Part shown: piece by piece, positions 1 to 6,859 of the stretch
How positions within the stretch are numbered: position 1 is the stretch's first letter
How the letters are laid out: the number at the start of each line of letters is the position of its first letter
NCBI GenBank assembly: GCA_003213375.1
Contig: QCNA01000014.1
Coordinates: 1-32,400, forward strand
DNA: 32,400 bases
DNA from: Prochlorococcus sp. AG-424-A03
GTDB lineage: Bacteria; Cyanobacteriota; Cyanobacteriia; PCC-6307; Cyanobiaceae
Direction of reading: 5' to 3'
Notes under the pieces: generated by a model
The model's database searches: none
What the model saw: the letters and a program-made list of their open reading frames with translations, nothing else
What the model was told of the DNA's origin: nothing
Program-made: the position numbers and the translations under genes

Positions 1-245
1 CTAATGAACCTGACTGCCTTTTTTTTAATATCACTACATGCGGGTCAGATAAAGCTTATGTAAGAGAGGCATATAAAGATGGTAACGCTGCTTTATTTCA
101 TCTCAAAAATATGGGACATATGATTCCCAAGCTTTATGAAGTATCAGATATTACTGTGCAGGTCCAAGGCCCTGCCAAGGAGATTGAACCCTTAAAGGAA
201 ATACTTCCAGATGCTGATTTCTATGAAGCAATATCTGGCTTCTGA
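1..245 (+). CDS. Hypothetical protein, 5'-truncated by the window edge
   Basis: The frame is open from base 3 to a TGA at 243-245 and gives about 80 C-terminal residues ending in DADFYEAISGF. I do not recognise the product. It has alternating strand/helix-like patterning (a charged helix with KAYVREAYKDGNAALF, then a strand ITVQVQGP, then a helix KEIEPLKEIL), which resembles small ferredoxin-fold (ABM-like) proteins; that is only a shape impression. A strong terminator follows 31 bases downstream, so this gene ends its own transcription unit. The start lies outside the window. Confidence 0.6.
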   Translation, partial: NEPDCLFFNITTCGSDKAYVREAYKDGNAALFHLKNMGHMIPKLYEVSDITVQVQGPAKEIEPLKEILPDADFYEAISGF

Positions 246-258
246 TTTAGATTTTATA

Positions 259-273
259 TATTGACAGTCGATC
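259..273. repeat. 15-bp direct repeat, copy 1
   Basis: TATTGACAGTCGATC occurs here, 13 bases after the stop of the first gene, and again identically at 725-739, one base after the stop of the next gene. Both copies sit immediately 3' of a small hypothetical gene. It contains TTGACA, but neither copy has a properly spaced -10 box. Its role is unknown. Confidence 0.6.
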
Positions 274-276
274 GCT

Positions 277-299
277 AGGGGCTTTAAGGCCCCTTTTTA
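277..299 (+). terminator. Rho-independent terminator
   Basis: The arms AGGGGC (277-282) and GCCCCT (289-294) form a 6-bp GC-rich stem around a 6-nt loop, directly followed by a T-run. It lies 31 bases after the stop of the truncated first gene and well before the next start at 376, so it terminates the first gene. Confidence 0.85.
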
Positions 300-375
300 T
301 TTAGGAATTCAAAATAAATTAATATTCCCTTTACTTAGATCAAGTAACTTTATTATCAGATTAAATATTATTTTT

Positions 376-723
376 ATGGCATCAACTTTTTATATTGTTC
401 ATCATGAATTTAAGGCAGGAAAAGCTGAAAAATGGTGGGAAACAGCTTATGCGGCAATGTCACCAGGTGGTGGATGGGATGATTCGGTTGCAGCTAATAA
501 AGAAAAAGGATTTTTTAATCATTCTGCAAATGCCGTAACTAAAACTGGTCCTGTATATTGTTTTTGGGAAGTAAAAGAGGGTATTTCAGCTGAGGAGTTT
601 CAGGAGTTTATAGACGGCCCCTCTGGCCCAGGTTTTGGTCAAGATGCTCTGATGAATATCTGTAAACCAATTGACACATCATTAATGAATGGACAAACAC
701 CTTATCCACCAGTTTTTTCTTGA
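376..723 (+). CDS. Small hypothetical protein (115 aa)
   Basis: An ATG start opens a 115-residue soluble protein with no signal peptide or membrane segment. The N-terminus (MASTFYIVHHEF) reads like a first beta strand. It is followed by an amphipathic helix rich in Trp (AEKWWETAYAAM), a Gly-rich turn (SPGGGWDD), a strand with VYCFWEVKEG and a helix (SAEEFQEFIDG). This order of strand-helix-strand-strand-helix fits a ferredoxin-like/ABM-type dimeric fold, but no catalytic signature is visible and I do not assign a function. No clear Shine-Dalgarno sequence precedes the ATG. It stands alone, with a terminator upstream and the second copy of a 15-bp repeat directly downstream. Confidence 0.75.
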   Translation: MASTFYIVHHEFKAGKAEKWWETAYAAMSPGGGWDDSVAANKEKGFFNHSANAVTKTGPVYCFWEVKEGISAEEFQEFIDGPSGPGFGQDALMNICKPIDTSLMNGQTPYPPVFS

Positions 724-724
724 T

Positions 725-739
725 TATTGACAGTCGATC
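725..739. repeat. 15-bp direct repeat, copy 2
   Basis: Identical to 259-273 (TATTGACAGTCGATC). It starts one base after the TGA of the 115-aa gene and lies 28 bases before the ATG of the next gene. Confidence 0.6.
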
Positions 740-767
740 TAAAATAGATAGCAACTAGCTTTTTTTT

Positions 768-1051
768 ATGACTATTGAAACTACTGTTTTCACCTTTAAA
801 CTTTCAAATACATTTGAGGAGTGGGTAAAATGTTTGATAGTCCAGAAATAGATGCATTTCATAAAACGGTAGGACTTACTCCTCTATACCGTGGCAAAAG
901 TTTAATTGATCCAAAAGAAGTTATTGTTATTCATCAATCTGAAGAAGGTGTGGCTAAGCATGTTTTTTCAGATCCAGAAACCATCAAGAATATAGAATCT
1001 GGAGGGCATATTTATAGCACAACGAAAATCACAAGTTGGGTTTCTGATTAG
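768..1051 (+). pseudogene. Small DUF3764-like gene split by a 1-base frameshift
   Basis: Two overlapping frames make one plausible protein. Frame one starts at ATG 768 (MTIETTVFTF, then KLSNTFEEWVK) and stops at 849-851 after 27 codons. Frame two covers 821-1051; it can only start at GTG 821 or ATG 830 and begins mid-domain (MFDSPEIDAFHK). Joining them at the A-run 827-830 gives EEWVK followed by MFDSPEID, a continuous protein of about 94 aa that resembles the DUF3764 family of marine picocyanobacteria as I remember it. One extra A in the run would restore the frame. Possible causes are a real indel, slippage during expression, or a sequencing error. The separate short ORF from 821 is less likely to be a complete gene because it lacks the first strand and helix. 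Confidence 0.6.
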
Positions 1052-1180
1052 TCGAAACATTAACTATTTAAATCTATACAAATAATTAGAAACAGGAGTT
1101 TCATATAAGATCTTTAAAAACTTAATTAGGATATAGCTGAGTTTAAGGATAAGAGTATTAACTAATTATAATTAGTTCGA

Positions 1181-1300
1181 CTAAATTATTAATAAGAATC
1201 TAAGAGCAAGCGGTAACCAGAGGCATAGAAGAAGCATTAGTAAAAGAGTAATAGCATGGATATTTGGAATGTAATGCTCTTTTAAAATTTGTGTTTTCAT
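1181..1300 (-). CDS. Tiny single-pass membrane protein (39 aa)
   Basis: An ATG at 1300 (minus strand) opens a 39-residue ORF beginning MKTQILKEHYIP. It continues into an uninterrupted hydrophobic stretch, roughly residues 17-39, rich in Leu (TLLLMLLLCLWLPLALRF), which is long enough for one membrane helix. The sequence AAGGCGAGA lies a short way upstream as a possible ribosome-binding site. It starts three bases after the stop of another tiny membrane ORF (1304-1393), which suggests a two-gene unit. Function is unknown; single-helix proteins of this size are common in picocyanobacteria. Confidence 0.5.
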   Translation of the reverse strand: MKTQILKEHYIPNIHAITLLLMLLLCLWLPLALRFLLII

Positions 1301-1303
1301 AAT

Positions 1304-1393
1304 TTATCTCGCCTTTTTAAGTTTGATTTCTCTTCTGATAAGCAACGCTATTACCACAACACACATGTTCATTAGAAATACGTCTAATGGCAT
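1304..1393 (-). CDS. Tiny membrane peptide (29 aa)
   Basis: A minus-strand ATG at 1393 opens a 29-residue ORF: MPLDVFLMN, then a hydrophobic core MCVVVIALLI, then a basic tail RREIKLKKAR. This layout (short acidic N-end, one helix, positive C-end) predicts a single-span protein with the tail inside. Its TAA is three bases before the ATG of the 39-aa ORF, so the two are probably translated from one message. No strong Shine-Dalgarno sequence is seen. It could be a chance ORF, but the paired arrangement and sensible topology argue against that. Confidence 0.4.
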   Translation of the reverse strand: MPLDVFLMNMCVVVIALLIRREIKLKKAR

Positions 1394-1534
1394 TTTTTAA
1401 AAAAGTCTCTATTTAATTAATAGCAAGATTATTTATCTACGAATCAAAAGATGATTACAAATGTTTATTGGCTTAATAAAACGAATTTAAAAATTAAATT
1501 TATGCTTAAATATCTCAGAATTTTTTTCTATTAA

Positions 1535-1834
1535 ATGGCTTATTCAGAAACAAGAATAGTAATAGGCGGTCTAGCTCATGTTCCTGTTCTTGTTTTTATA
1601 GCCAATTTCATCAAAGGTAAGTTTGTAAATAAAACTGAAAAAGCAAAAGACACTTTAGTTCATGAAGAGCCAGTAAAAATTATTGAGGCAAAAGATACAG
1701 TATTTAAAGAGGGAAAAGAAGAAGCTATCAAGGAACTTTCAAATAAGCTGGACAGTATTGAACAGAAGGCTGATGAGGTTTATGAAAAGTTTAAGAAGAA
1801 AAAGAAAGATAAGAAGAAGAAAAAAATTAACTAA
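1535..1834 (+). CDS. Hypothetical membrane-anchored coiled-coil protein with Lys-rich tail (99 aa)
   Basis: The N-terminal third (residues 8-27, IVIGGLAHVPVLVFIANFIK) is hydrophobic enough for one membrane helix. The middle (about residues 30-85) is highly charged and heptad-like, consistent with a coiled coil. The last 15 residues are almost all lysine (KKKKKDKKKKK). No family is recognised. The basic tail could contact nucleic acid or the membrane surface; this is speculation. The gene meets its convergent neighbour with the stop codons overlapping by 4 bases (1831-1834) and no terminator between them. Confidence 0.65.
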   Translation: MAYSETRIVIGGLAHVPVLVFIANFIKGKFVNKTEKAKDTLVHEEPVKIIEAKDTVFKEGKEEAIKELSNKLDSIEQKADEVYEKFKKKKKDKKKKKIN

Positions 1835-2016
1835 ATTGAGATTCTATCAAGCATCAATACATCTTGAGCTTGGATTGTATCTCTATTATCTTCGTCTTCG
1901 GGATCTTTATAAGATTCAATTTCAGCTTGAATTTTTCTCTTGTAAACTCCTTTGATATAGTCCATTTCTCTTTTGTCTTTGTCCAGAATTGAGAATGGTG
2001 ATCTTTTTAAGTTCAT
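1831..2016 (-). CDS. Small acidic hypothetical protein (61 aa)
   Basis: A strong Shine-Dalgarno sequence (AGGAGAA, complement of 2021-2027) sits about 5 bases before the minus-strand ATG at 2016, which makes this one of the best-supported small genes here. The protein is charged, starts MNLKRSPFSI, has a helix-forming middle (EMDYIKGVYKRKIQAEIESY) and an acidic segment PEDEDNRD, and lacks membrane segments. No function is recognised. It may be co-transcribed with the 45-aa gene upstream at 2045-2182. Confidence 0.65.
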   Translation of the reverse strand: MNLKRSPFSILDKDKREMDYIKGVYKRKIQAEIESYKDPEDEDNRDTIQAQDVLMLDRISI

Positions 2017-2044
2017 AACTTTCTCCTAAATAAATAAAATTTAA

Positions 2045-2182
2045 TCAGCTCCAGTTTTTATCAGATTCAACAAAGCTATCCAATGTTTGCTGATTCCTGA
2101 TTTCTTCCTCAAGAAGTTCTTCTTCTGATCTTTCTTCAATCTCAGATTTATATTCTTCTTTTAGTGTGGATTTGGTAGACAT
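2045..2182 (-). CDS. Small Glu-rich hypothetical protein (45 aa)
   Basis: A minus-strand ATG at 2182 opens 45 residues: MSTKSTLKEEYKSEIEERSE, a very acidic helical middle (EEELLEEE), and an end rich in Ser, Asp and Trp. The composition is that of a soluble single helix. It lies 28 bases upstream of the 61-aa gene in the same direction, so an operon is likely. There is no clear ribosome-binding site. No family is recognised. Confidence 0.5.
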   Translation of the reverse strand: MSTKSTLKEEYKSEIEERSEEELLEEEIRNQQTLDSFVESDKNWS

Positions 2183-2242
2183 TTACTCATGACGGCTACA
2201 TTTATGTTCTAACTATTTAGAGAGACTATTCGACTAATAAAT

Positions 2243-2329
2243 ATGTACGGTTTGAGGTACTCCCATATACGGATAAAGGATCAACAATTCAATTTGAATA
2301 TGGGTAAAATGAGAAAAATTTTAGATTAA
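2243..2329 (+). CDS. Possible short ORF or gene remnant (28 aa)
   Basis: ATG 2243 to TAA 2327-2329 gives a 28-residue peptide starting MYGLRYSHIRIKD. The opening MYGLRYSHIR resembles the N-terminus of a family of short hypothetical proteins common in Prochlorococcus genomes (from memory). Those are longer, so this may be a truncated remnant. It overlaps the 3' end of the minus-strand split gene at 2321-2600 by 9 bases. Confidence 0.25.
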   Translation: MYGLRYSHIRIKDQQFNLNMGKMRKILD

Positions 2330-2600
2330 TTTTTGCCTTTTAAAATCATAAGTAAAGGCAGACCAATAAGCATCAAACTCCCATCTATTAATAAAAAAGT
2401 ATTCAGGTTCATTTATCCATTCCTTCGGTGCTATCCCAATTGAGAGAAATTCCTTTTTTAATTGGTTGTTTTTCCATATCATCCATCTCTTTTCTAATCT
2501 TATTGTAATAAGAAAGTTCTTCTGGATCATTAGAGCCAAGACCATAACCCATTGTGGCGGCCAAATAAATCCTATGCATTCTGTAAGAACTTAAAGTCAT
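2321..2600 (-). pseudogene. Hypothetical gene split by a 1-base insertion in an A-run
   Basis: The minus-strand frame from ATG 2600 (MTLSSYRMHRIYLAATMGYG) is open until a stop near 2409. The frame ending at 2321 (FLSIGIAPKEWINEPEYFF) lacks any convincing start. The two join across a run of six A's (complement of 2454-2459). Removing one A gives a continuous protein of about 92 aa in which QPIKK is followed by EFLSIGIAPKEW. The span of 280 bases is exactly one more than 93 codons, which supports a single-base insertion. The restored protein is soluble, aromatic-rich near its C-terminus and of unknown function. It may be a real pseudogene or a homopolymer sequencing error. Confidence 0.55.
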
Positions 2601-2633
2601 ACTGAGATCATAAACAATTAGAGGATAGTATTG

Positions 2634-2735
2634 ATGTCTAATTTCGAATCAAATTTCAATAAAGCATTTTTAATTTGTTTCTTTTTTTTTCTTTTCCAAG
2701 AAGTGCTGTTAGCACTAGTTATTTTAAAAGTGTAA
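2634..2735 (+). CDS. Possible tiny membrane protein (33 aa)
   Basis: ATG 2634 is preceded by AGAGG at a suitable distance. It opens a 33-residue ORF: MSNFESNFNK, then a Phe-rich hydrophobic stretch of about 20 residues (AFLICFFFFLFQEVLLALVI), then LKV. One membrane helix is predicted. It is transcribed divergently from the split gene at 2600. A T-run of nine lies within the ORF, so Phe content by chance is possible. No function is assigned. Confidence 0.35.
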   Translation: MSNFESNFNKAFLICFFFFLFQEVLLALVILKV

Positions 2736-2838
2736 TTAGTGCAGAATTGCTATATTGTCGACATATTTAGATATATCTGGCTAATAATCACTTTTAACTA
2801 ATTTTTTATAACTTCTTACGTAGCGAAGCTTTTGGCCA

Positions 2839-2910
<72 letters not shown>

Positions 2911-2920
2911 AATTTTAAAG

Positions 2921-3002
2921 TGGGCCGGGTTGGATTTGAACCAACGTAGGCAGAGCCAGCGGATTTACAGTCCGCCCCCTTTAACCACTCGGGCACCGAC
3001 CC
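2921..3002 (-). tRNA. tRNA-Tyr (GTA)
   Basis: A class II tRNA with a long variable arm. The acceptor GGGTCGG pairs with CCGGCCC, the anticodon stem GCGGA/TCCGC encloses CTGTAAA (anticodon GTA), and the T-loop GGTTCAAATCC is intact, with discriminator A. It is the upstream member of a Tyr-Thr pair reading away from aroQ. Confidence 0.95.
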
Positions 3003-3101
3003 CCACTATTTGAACTTATCAGTTAATGGACACTTTGTGTGAAATTGTTTTGGTTTTTTTGTTTCTTTCTAGATAGGATTTGTAAAGAAAAGACTTTATT
3101 G

Positions 3102-3545
3102 ATGATGAATATTTTATTGATTAATGGACCAAATCTAAATCTTTTGGGAACTAGAGAACCTGAAATATATGGTAATAAAACTTTGAGTGATATAGAAAAA
3201 GATCTAACTAAAGTTGCAAAAGAAAAAAGTATTAATATTGAATGTTTTCAAAGTAATCATGAAGGAGAAATAGTAGATAAAATTCAGGATTCTGTAAAAA
3301 GTATCCAAGGTATTCTTATAAATGCAGGCGCTTTTACTCATACCTCGATTTCTATTCGTGATGCTTTAATTGGATCTAAAATTCCTTTTGTAGAGTTACA
3401 TATTTCAAATATTTTCAGTAGAGAAGATTTTCGTAAAGAATCTTTTCTTACAGATAAAGCTATAGGAATTATTAGTGGATTCGGAATATCAAGTTATTCC
3501 TTAGCTCTTCAAGGAATTATTGGATATTTAAGTAGTAAAGATTAA
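3102..3545 (+). CDS. aroQ: 3-dehydroquinate dehydratase, type II
   Basis: Catalyses dehydration of 3-dehydroquinate to 3-dehydroshikimate, the third step of the shikimate pathway, as a cytosolic dodecamer. The start [16 protein letters not shown] carries the family signature NGPNLNLLG with the catalytic-loop Arg (TREPEIYG). Later landmarks are [20 protein letters not shown] (catalytic His region) and VELHISN. An upstream in-frame GTG at 3039 would add a hydrophobic 21-residue leader not found in this family, so ATG 3102 (or 3105) is preferred; this gives about 147 aa, the usual length. The stop abuts the ATG of the next gene, which suggests translational coupling. Confidence 0.93.
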   Translation: MMNILLINGPNLNLLGTREPEIYGNKTLSDIEKDLTKVAKEKSINIECFQSNHEGEIVDKIQDSVKSIQGILINAGAFTHTSISIRDALIGSKIPFVELHISNIFSREDFRKESFLTDKAIGIISGFGISSYSLALQGIIGYLSSKD

Positions 3546-4154
3546 ATGCTAGTCGATTTTAAAAGGCCTTCTTCTCATATTAAATATTTATCCTCATTAA
3601 CCTCAGATGATTGGATCAAACTCGCTTTATCTAATCCAATTGATATTCTTATTGACCATGCTCATTGTGAAAGAAAAGCAGCAGGAGTAGCAATTCAATT
3701 GATGTTTAGATATCCATCAGAACCAAATCTGGCAGAAGTTCTAAGTCCAATAGCTAGAGAGGAATTAGAACATTTTGAAAAAATACTTTATTTTTTAAAA
3801 GATCTTGGACATTCTCTTGAGTCCTTAAAACCTCCTCCATATGGAGCTGAATTGTCCAAGAATATAAGAAAGGAAGAGCCCAATAGAATGCTTGATAGTT
3901 TCTTAATAGCAGGACTTATTGAAGCAAGAAGTCATGAAAGATTAAGCTTGCTTGCGCTGAATTCTGAAGATAAATCGTTAAAATCTCTTTATGAGTCTCT
4001 GCTTGAGAGCGAGGCAAGACATTTTGGAGTTTACTGGAAACTTGCGCAAACTAAATTCTCTAAAAATCAAACTTTCAAAAGGTTAGAGGAATTGTCTGAA
4101 ATTGAGTCAGCAATACTGGCTGAAACTTTTGTATTGCCAAGGGTACATAGCTAA
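3546..4154 (+). CDS. miaE: MiaE-like tRNA hydroxylase (diiron)
   Basis: The family hydroxylates the isopentenyl side chain of ms2i6A37 in tRNAs using a non-haem diiron centre in a ferritin-like four-helix bundle. Candidate iron ligands are all visible: E42 (HCERKAAG), E73 and H76 (EELEH), E126 (IEARSHERL), E156 and H159 (ESEARHF). At 202 aa the length fits. The ATG directly follows the aroQ stop (TAAATG), so the two genes are in one operon. The ORF of cobI overlaps the 3' end only if a spurious upstream start is used. Whether the actual substrate is ms2i6A cannot be told from this window. Confidence 0.88.
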   Translation: MLVDFKRPSSHIKYLSSLTSDDWIKLALSNPIDILIDHAHCERKAAGVAIQLMFRYPSEPNLAEVLSPIAREELEHFEKILYFLKDLGHSLESLKPPPYGAELSKNIRKEEPNRMLDSFLIAGLIEARSHERLSLLALNSEDKSLKSLYESLLESEARHFGVYWKLAQTKFSKNQTFKRLEELSEIESAILAETFVLPRVHS

Positions 4155-4170
4155 AGTTAATAAAATAAAA

Positions 4171-4926
4171 ATGATAATAAGCAAGTTCTTAAGTTTATTT
4201 AATCGATATAAAACTGATTCACCAACATTCACCATCGTTGGAGTAGGCCCTGGAGATTCATCGCTTTTAACAATTGCTGCTGTGGATGCAATAAAAAAAG
4301 CGAAAGTTATAGTTTTCCCAATATCAGATGATAATAAAAAGAGTTTCGCTGCGGAAATAGTCAAGAAATACATCAAATTTAAAAAAAATATCCCCATCAT
4401 CTTTCCAATGGCTAGGGAGGATTTTGATCCAGATGAAATATGGTCTAATGCTGTAGAAAAAATTGTGAAATTTATAGAAAATGGCGAATCAGTTGTTTTA
4501 CTTTGTCTTGGAGATACTTCACTATTTGCAAGTTCTTCTAATATTTTGAGGTTAATAAAAAATAATCATGCGGAAATTATTACCAAAACAATACCTGGTA
4601 TTTCCTCTATTTCAGCAGCAGCAGCTTTGAATGATTTTGATTTGGTAAAAAAAGGCGAGACATTGATCATCAAAGAATGTCCTTCTTCAGAATCTGAATT
4701 AACAAACCTAATTAGGGAAAGTAAGGGAAATAAAACGGTATTGGCAATTATGAAAGTTGGCAAAAGATGGAATTTAGTAAGGGAAATTTTAAAAAAAGAG
4801 GATATCATCAATACAACATTAATAGCTTTAAGTGTTGGGATGCCTGATCAAATTACTCAATTTGCATCACAATATAAGAAGGAATTTATGCCTTATTTTT
4901 CTTTGATTTTGATAAGGTTCGATTAA
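4171..4926 (+). CDS. cobI: Precorrin-2 C20-methyltransferase
   Basis: Transfers a methyl group from S-adenosylmethionine to C20 of precorrin-2 (or its cobalt form) in corrin-ring synthesis for (pseudo)cobalamin. The tetrapyrrole methylase fold is indicated by VGVGPGDSSLLT near the N-terminus, the LLCLGDTSLFAS motif (GDxxxF-like SAM-binding loop) and PGISSISAAAA. An ATG at 4171 after an A-rich leader is chosen over 4102, because the longer form would overlap miaE by 53 bases and add a stretch unlike the family. The length is about 251 aa. The TAA overlaps the next ATG by one base. Confidence 0.88.
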   Translation: MIISKFLSLFNRYKTDSPTFTIVGVGPGDSSLLTIAAVDAIKKAKVIVFPISDDNKKSFAAEIVKKYIKFKKNIPIIFPMAREDFDPDEIWSNAVEKIVKFIENGESVVLLCLGDTSLFASSSNILRLIKNNHAEIITKTIPGISSISAAAALNDFDLVKKGETLIIKECPSSESELTNLIRESKGNKTVLAIMKVGKRWNLVREILKKEDIINTTLIALSVGMPDQITQFASQYKKEFMPYFSLILIRFD

Positions 4927-5411
4927 TGTATAAAAAAGAAAAATTAGTTGAAAATCAATTTACATGGCCAATATCTAAGGATCTATTATTTCTTGTTCTC
5001 GAAGATAAGGTTAGTGATATTTTTGTTTGTGAATTAGTTTGGGAAAGACTTTTTTATATTAAAGAACTCTCTCTAAATGATTGGGCCTTTAGCGCATTAA
5101 CTCCTTCTTATTGGTCAGAAAAATTTGAAAAAGCTCCTCAAATCATTTCAGAGCGTCCAGCCTCAGTACATTTGACTCGATCAATTCCAAAACACCATAA
5201 ACAGGGATTGAAAAATTTTCTTAATTTTAAAGGTTATAGTATTAATGAACTCTATCCAAGAAGAACTAGAAGAGCGACGGCAGTAAATTGGTTAATTTAT
5301 TGGGCGATTGAAAATGATTGTTTTTCAAAAGATATTGGATTAGTGCCAAGTCCTAGTTCACCCCCTGTTAATCCAGTTAAAGGACATTTTGGCGATCCAG
5401 AAATTGAATAA
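4926..5411 (+). CDS. Conserved cyanobacterial protein, DUF1823-like
   Basis: A 161-residue soluble protein with no membrane segment. Recognisable stretches are VCELVWERLFYI, the WSEKF segment and a basic motif YPRRTRRATAVNWLIYWA, which I associate with DUF1823 (cyanobacteria and plastids) from memory; the family assignment is tentative and the function is unknown. The basic RRTRRA patch could bind nucleic acid. The C-terminal 25 residues are Pro-rich and probably disordered. The start overlaps the cobI stop by one base (TAATG), so it is translated with cobI. No alternative in-frame start is better. Confidence 0.7.
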   Translation: MYKKEKLVENQFTWPISKDLLFLVLEDKVSDIFVCELVWERLFYIKELSLNDWAFSALTPSYWSEKFEKAPQIISERPASVHLTRSIPKHHKQGLKNFLNFKGYSINELYPRRTRRATAVNWLIYWAIENDCFSKDIGLVPSPSSPPVNPVKGHFGDPEIE

Positions 5412-5485
5412 GTTTTATTGAAAAAGGTAAATGATTCTATTAAAGGTATAGTTGTAATGGATACTACTTTCTTTGGAGAGAAGAA

Positions 5486-6859
5486 TTGATTCTTCCTACA
5501 ATAGCGATTATCGGGAGACCCAACGTTGGTAAATCTACCTTAGTTAACCGTCTTTGCCAAAGTAATGATGCAATAGTATTTGATAAGCCTGGTGTTACAA
5601 GAGATAGAACTTATCAAAATGCTTCATGGGGAGGTAAGGAATTTCAAATAGTTGATACTGGAGGTTTAGTTTTTGATGATGATAGTGAATTTCTCCCTGA
5701 GATAAGGACACAAGTTTTCTTGGCTCTAGAAGAGGCTTCACTTGCGTTACTGGTGGTAGATGGGAATCAAGGCGTTACTGATGGTGATTTATCAATAGCA
5801 AAATGGTTAAGAAACTCAAGCTGTAAAACAATTGTTGCTGTTAATAAATGCGAATCGACTACTCTAGGAATATCCCTAGCTTCGGAGTTCTGGAAATTAG
5901 GATTGGGCGAACCTAACCCTGTTTCGGCTATTCATGGTTCAGGTACGGGCGATCTTTTAGATCTCGTTATTGGCGAACTTCCTGAAAATAATATCCAGGA
6001 TGATCAAGAAAAGATAATGATGTCAATTATTGGTAGGCCTAATGTTGGTAAATCTAGTTTGTTAAATACAATCTGTGGAGAAAAAAGAGCAATAGTTAGT
6101 GATATTAGTGGTACTACAACTGATTCAATAGATACGCTTATTAAAAAAGGTGATAATCATTGGAAAATTATTGATACTGCAGGGATTAGAAGAAAGAAAA
6201 ATGTTAAATATGGCACTGAATTCTTTGGTATTAATAGGGCTTTTAAATCTATAGATAGAAGTGATGTTTGTGTGTTAGTTATAGATGCGGTTGACGGAGT
6301 AACTGATCAAGACCAGAAGCTGGCTGGACGTATAGAAGAACAAGGCAGAGCTTGCATAATTGTTGTTAATAAATGGGATCTTGTAGAAAAAAATAGTTCA
6401 ACAATTTATCAAGTAGAAAAAGAACTTAGATCTAAACTTTATTTTTTACATTGGTCAAAAATGATTTTTATATCTGCCCTAACTGGTCAAAGAGTTGATA
6501 ATATTTTTGAGCATGCTCTTATTGCTGTAAATCAACATAGAAGAAGAGTAACAACATCTGTAGTTAATGAAGTACTTAAAGAATCAATCAGTTGGAAAAG
6601 TCCTCCAACGAAGAGAAGCGGCAAGCAAGGTAGACTTTATTATGGTACTCAAGTAAAGAACAAACCTCCCACTTTTACGCTTTTTGTAAATGACCCTAAA
6701 TTATTTGGAATAACTTATAGAAGATATATTGAAAAACAAATTAGAGTAAATTTAGGCTTTGAAGGCACACCTCTCATTTTACTTTGGAGAGGAAAACAGC
6801 AAAGAGCTTTAAATAAAGAAGTCGAAAGAGAAAATATTGAGTTAATTCAAAAAGATTAA
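5486..6859 (+). CDS. der: Ribosome biogenesis GTPase Der (EngA)
   Basis: A tandem-GTPase protein that acts in 50S subunit maturation. First G domain: P-loop GRPNVGKST (residues 10-18), DTGG (57-60) and NKCE (120-123). Second G domain: GRPNVGKSS (183-191), DTAG (230-233) and NKWD (295-298). The last ~110 residues form the KH-like domain that contacts RNA. At 457 aa the length is normal. The start is TTG at 5486, supported by GGAGAG a few bases upstream and by the absence of any in-frame ATG between it and the preceding stop at 5441. NKCE in place of NKxD at G4 of the first domain is a conservative change. It overlaps the next gene by one base. Confidence 0.96.
   Translation: MILPTIAIIGRPNVGKSTLVNRLCQSNDAIVFDKPGVTRDRTYQNASWGGKEFQIVDTGGLVFDDDSEFLPEIRTQVFLALEEASLALLVVDGNQGVTDGDLSIAKWLRNSSCKTIVAVNKCESTTLGISLASEFWKLGLGEPNPVSAIHGSGTGDLLDLVIGELPENNIQDDQEKIMMSIIGRPNVGKSSLLNTICGEKRAIVSDISGTTTDSIDTLIKKGDNHWKIIDTAGIRRKKNVKYGTEFFGINRAFKSIDRSDVCVLVIDAVDGVTDQDQKLAGRIEEQGRACIIVVNKWDLVEKNSSTIYQVEKELRSKLYFLHWSKMIFISALTGQRVDNIFEHALIAVNQHRRRVTTSVVNEVLKESISWKSPPTKRSGKQGRLYYGTQVKNKPPTFTLFVNDPKLFGITYRRYIEKQIRVNLGFEGTPLILLWRGKQQRALNKEVERENIELIQKD

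Larger units (their letters stand above)
1052..1534. other. 483-bp stretch holding only very short minus-strand ORFs
   Basis: No long ORF is present. The minus strand carries two tandem tiny ORFs (1304-1393 and 1181-1300), listed separately. A small hairpin with GAAAC/GTTTC arms (1089-1102) lacks a T-run and is not called as a terminator. The part from 1394 to 1534 is very AT-rich and I see nothing definite in it; it may hold the promoter for the minus-strand pair and for the 99-aa gene at 1535. Confidence 0.6.

Noticed and set aside
261-300. TTGACA in the 15-bp repeat as a -35 box
   Set aside because: No -10 box lies at 16-18 bp in either copy, and copy 1 is followed by a terminator.
1683-1955. 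90-aa plus-strand ORF rich in Arg and Lys
   Set aside because: Shadow frame of the 99-aa gene and of the opposite-strand 61-aa gene, which has a strong ribosome-binding site.
3039-3101. Upstream GTG extension of aroQ by 21 residues
   Set aside because: Adds a hydrophobic leader not found in type II dehydroquinases; ATG 3102 gives the usual length and start motif.
4102-4170. N-terminal extension of cobI from 4102
   Set aside because: Runs through the end of miaE in another frame and gives residues unlike the tetrapyrrole methylase family.
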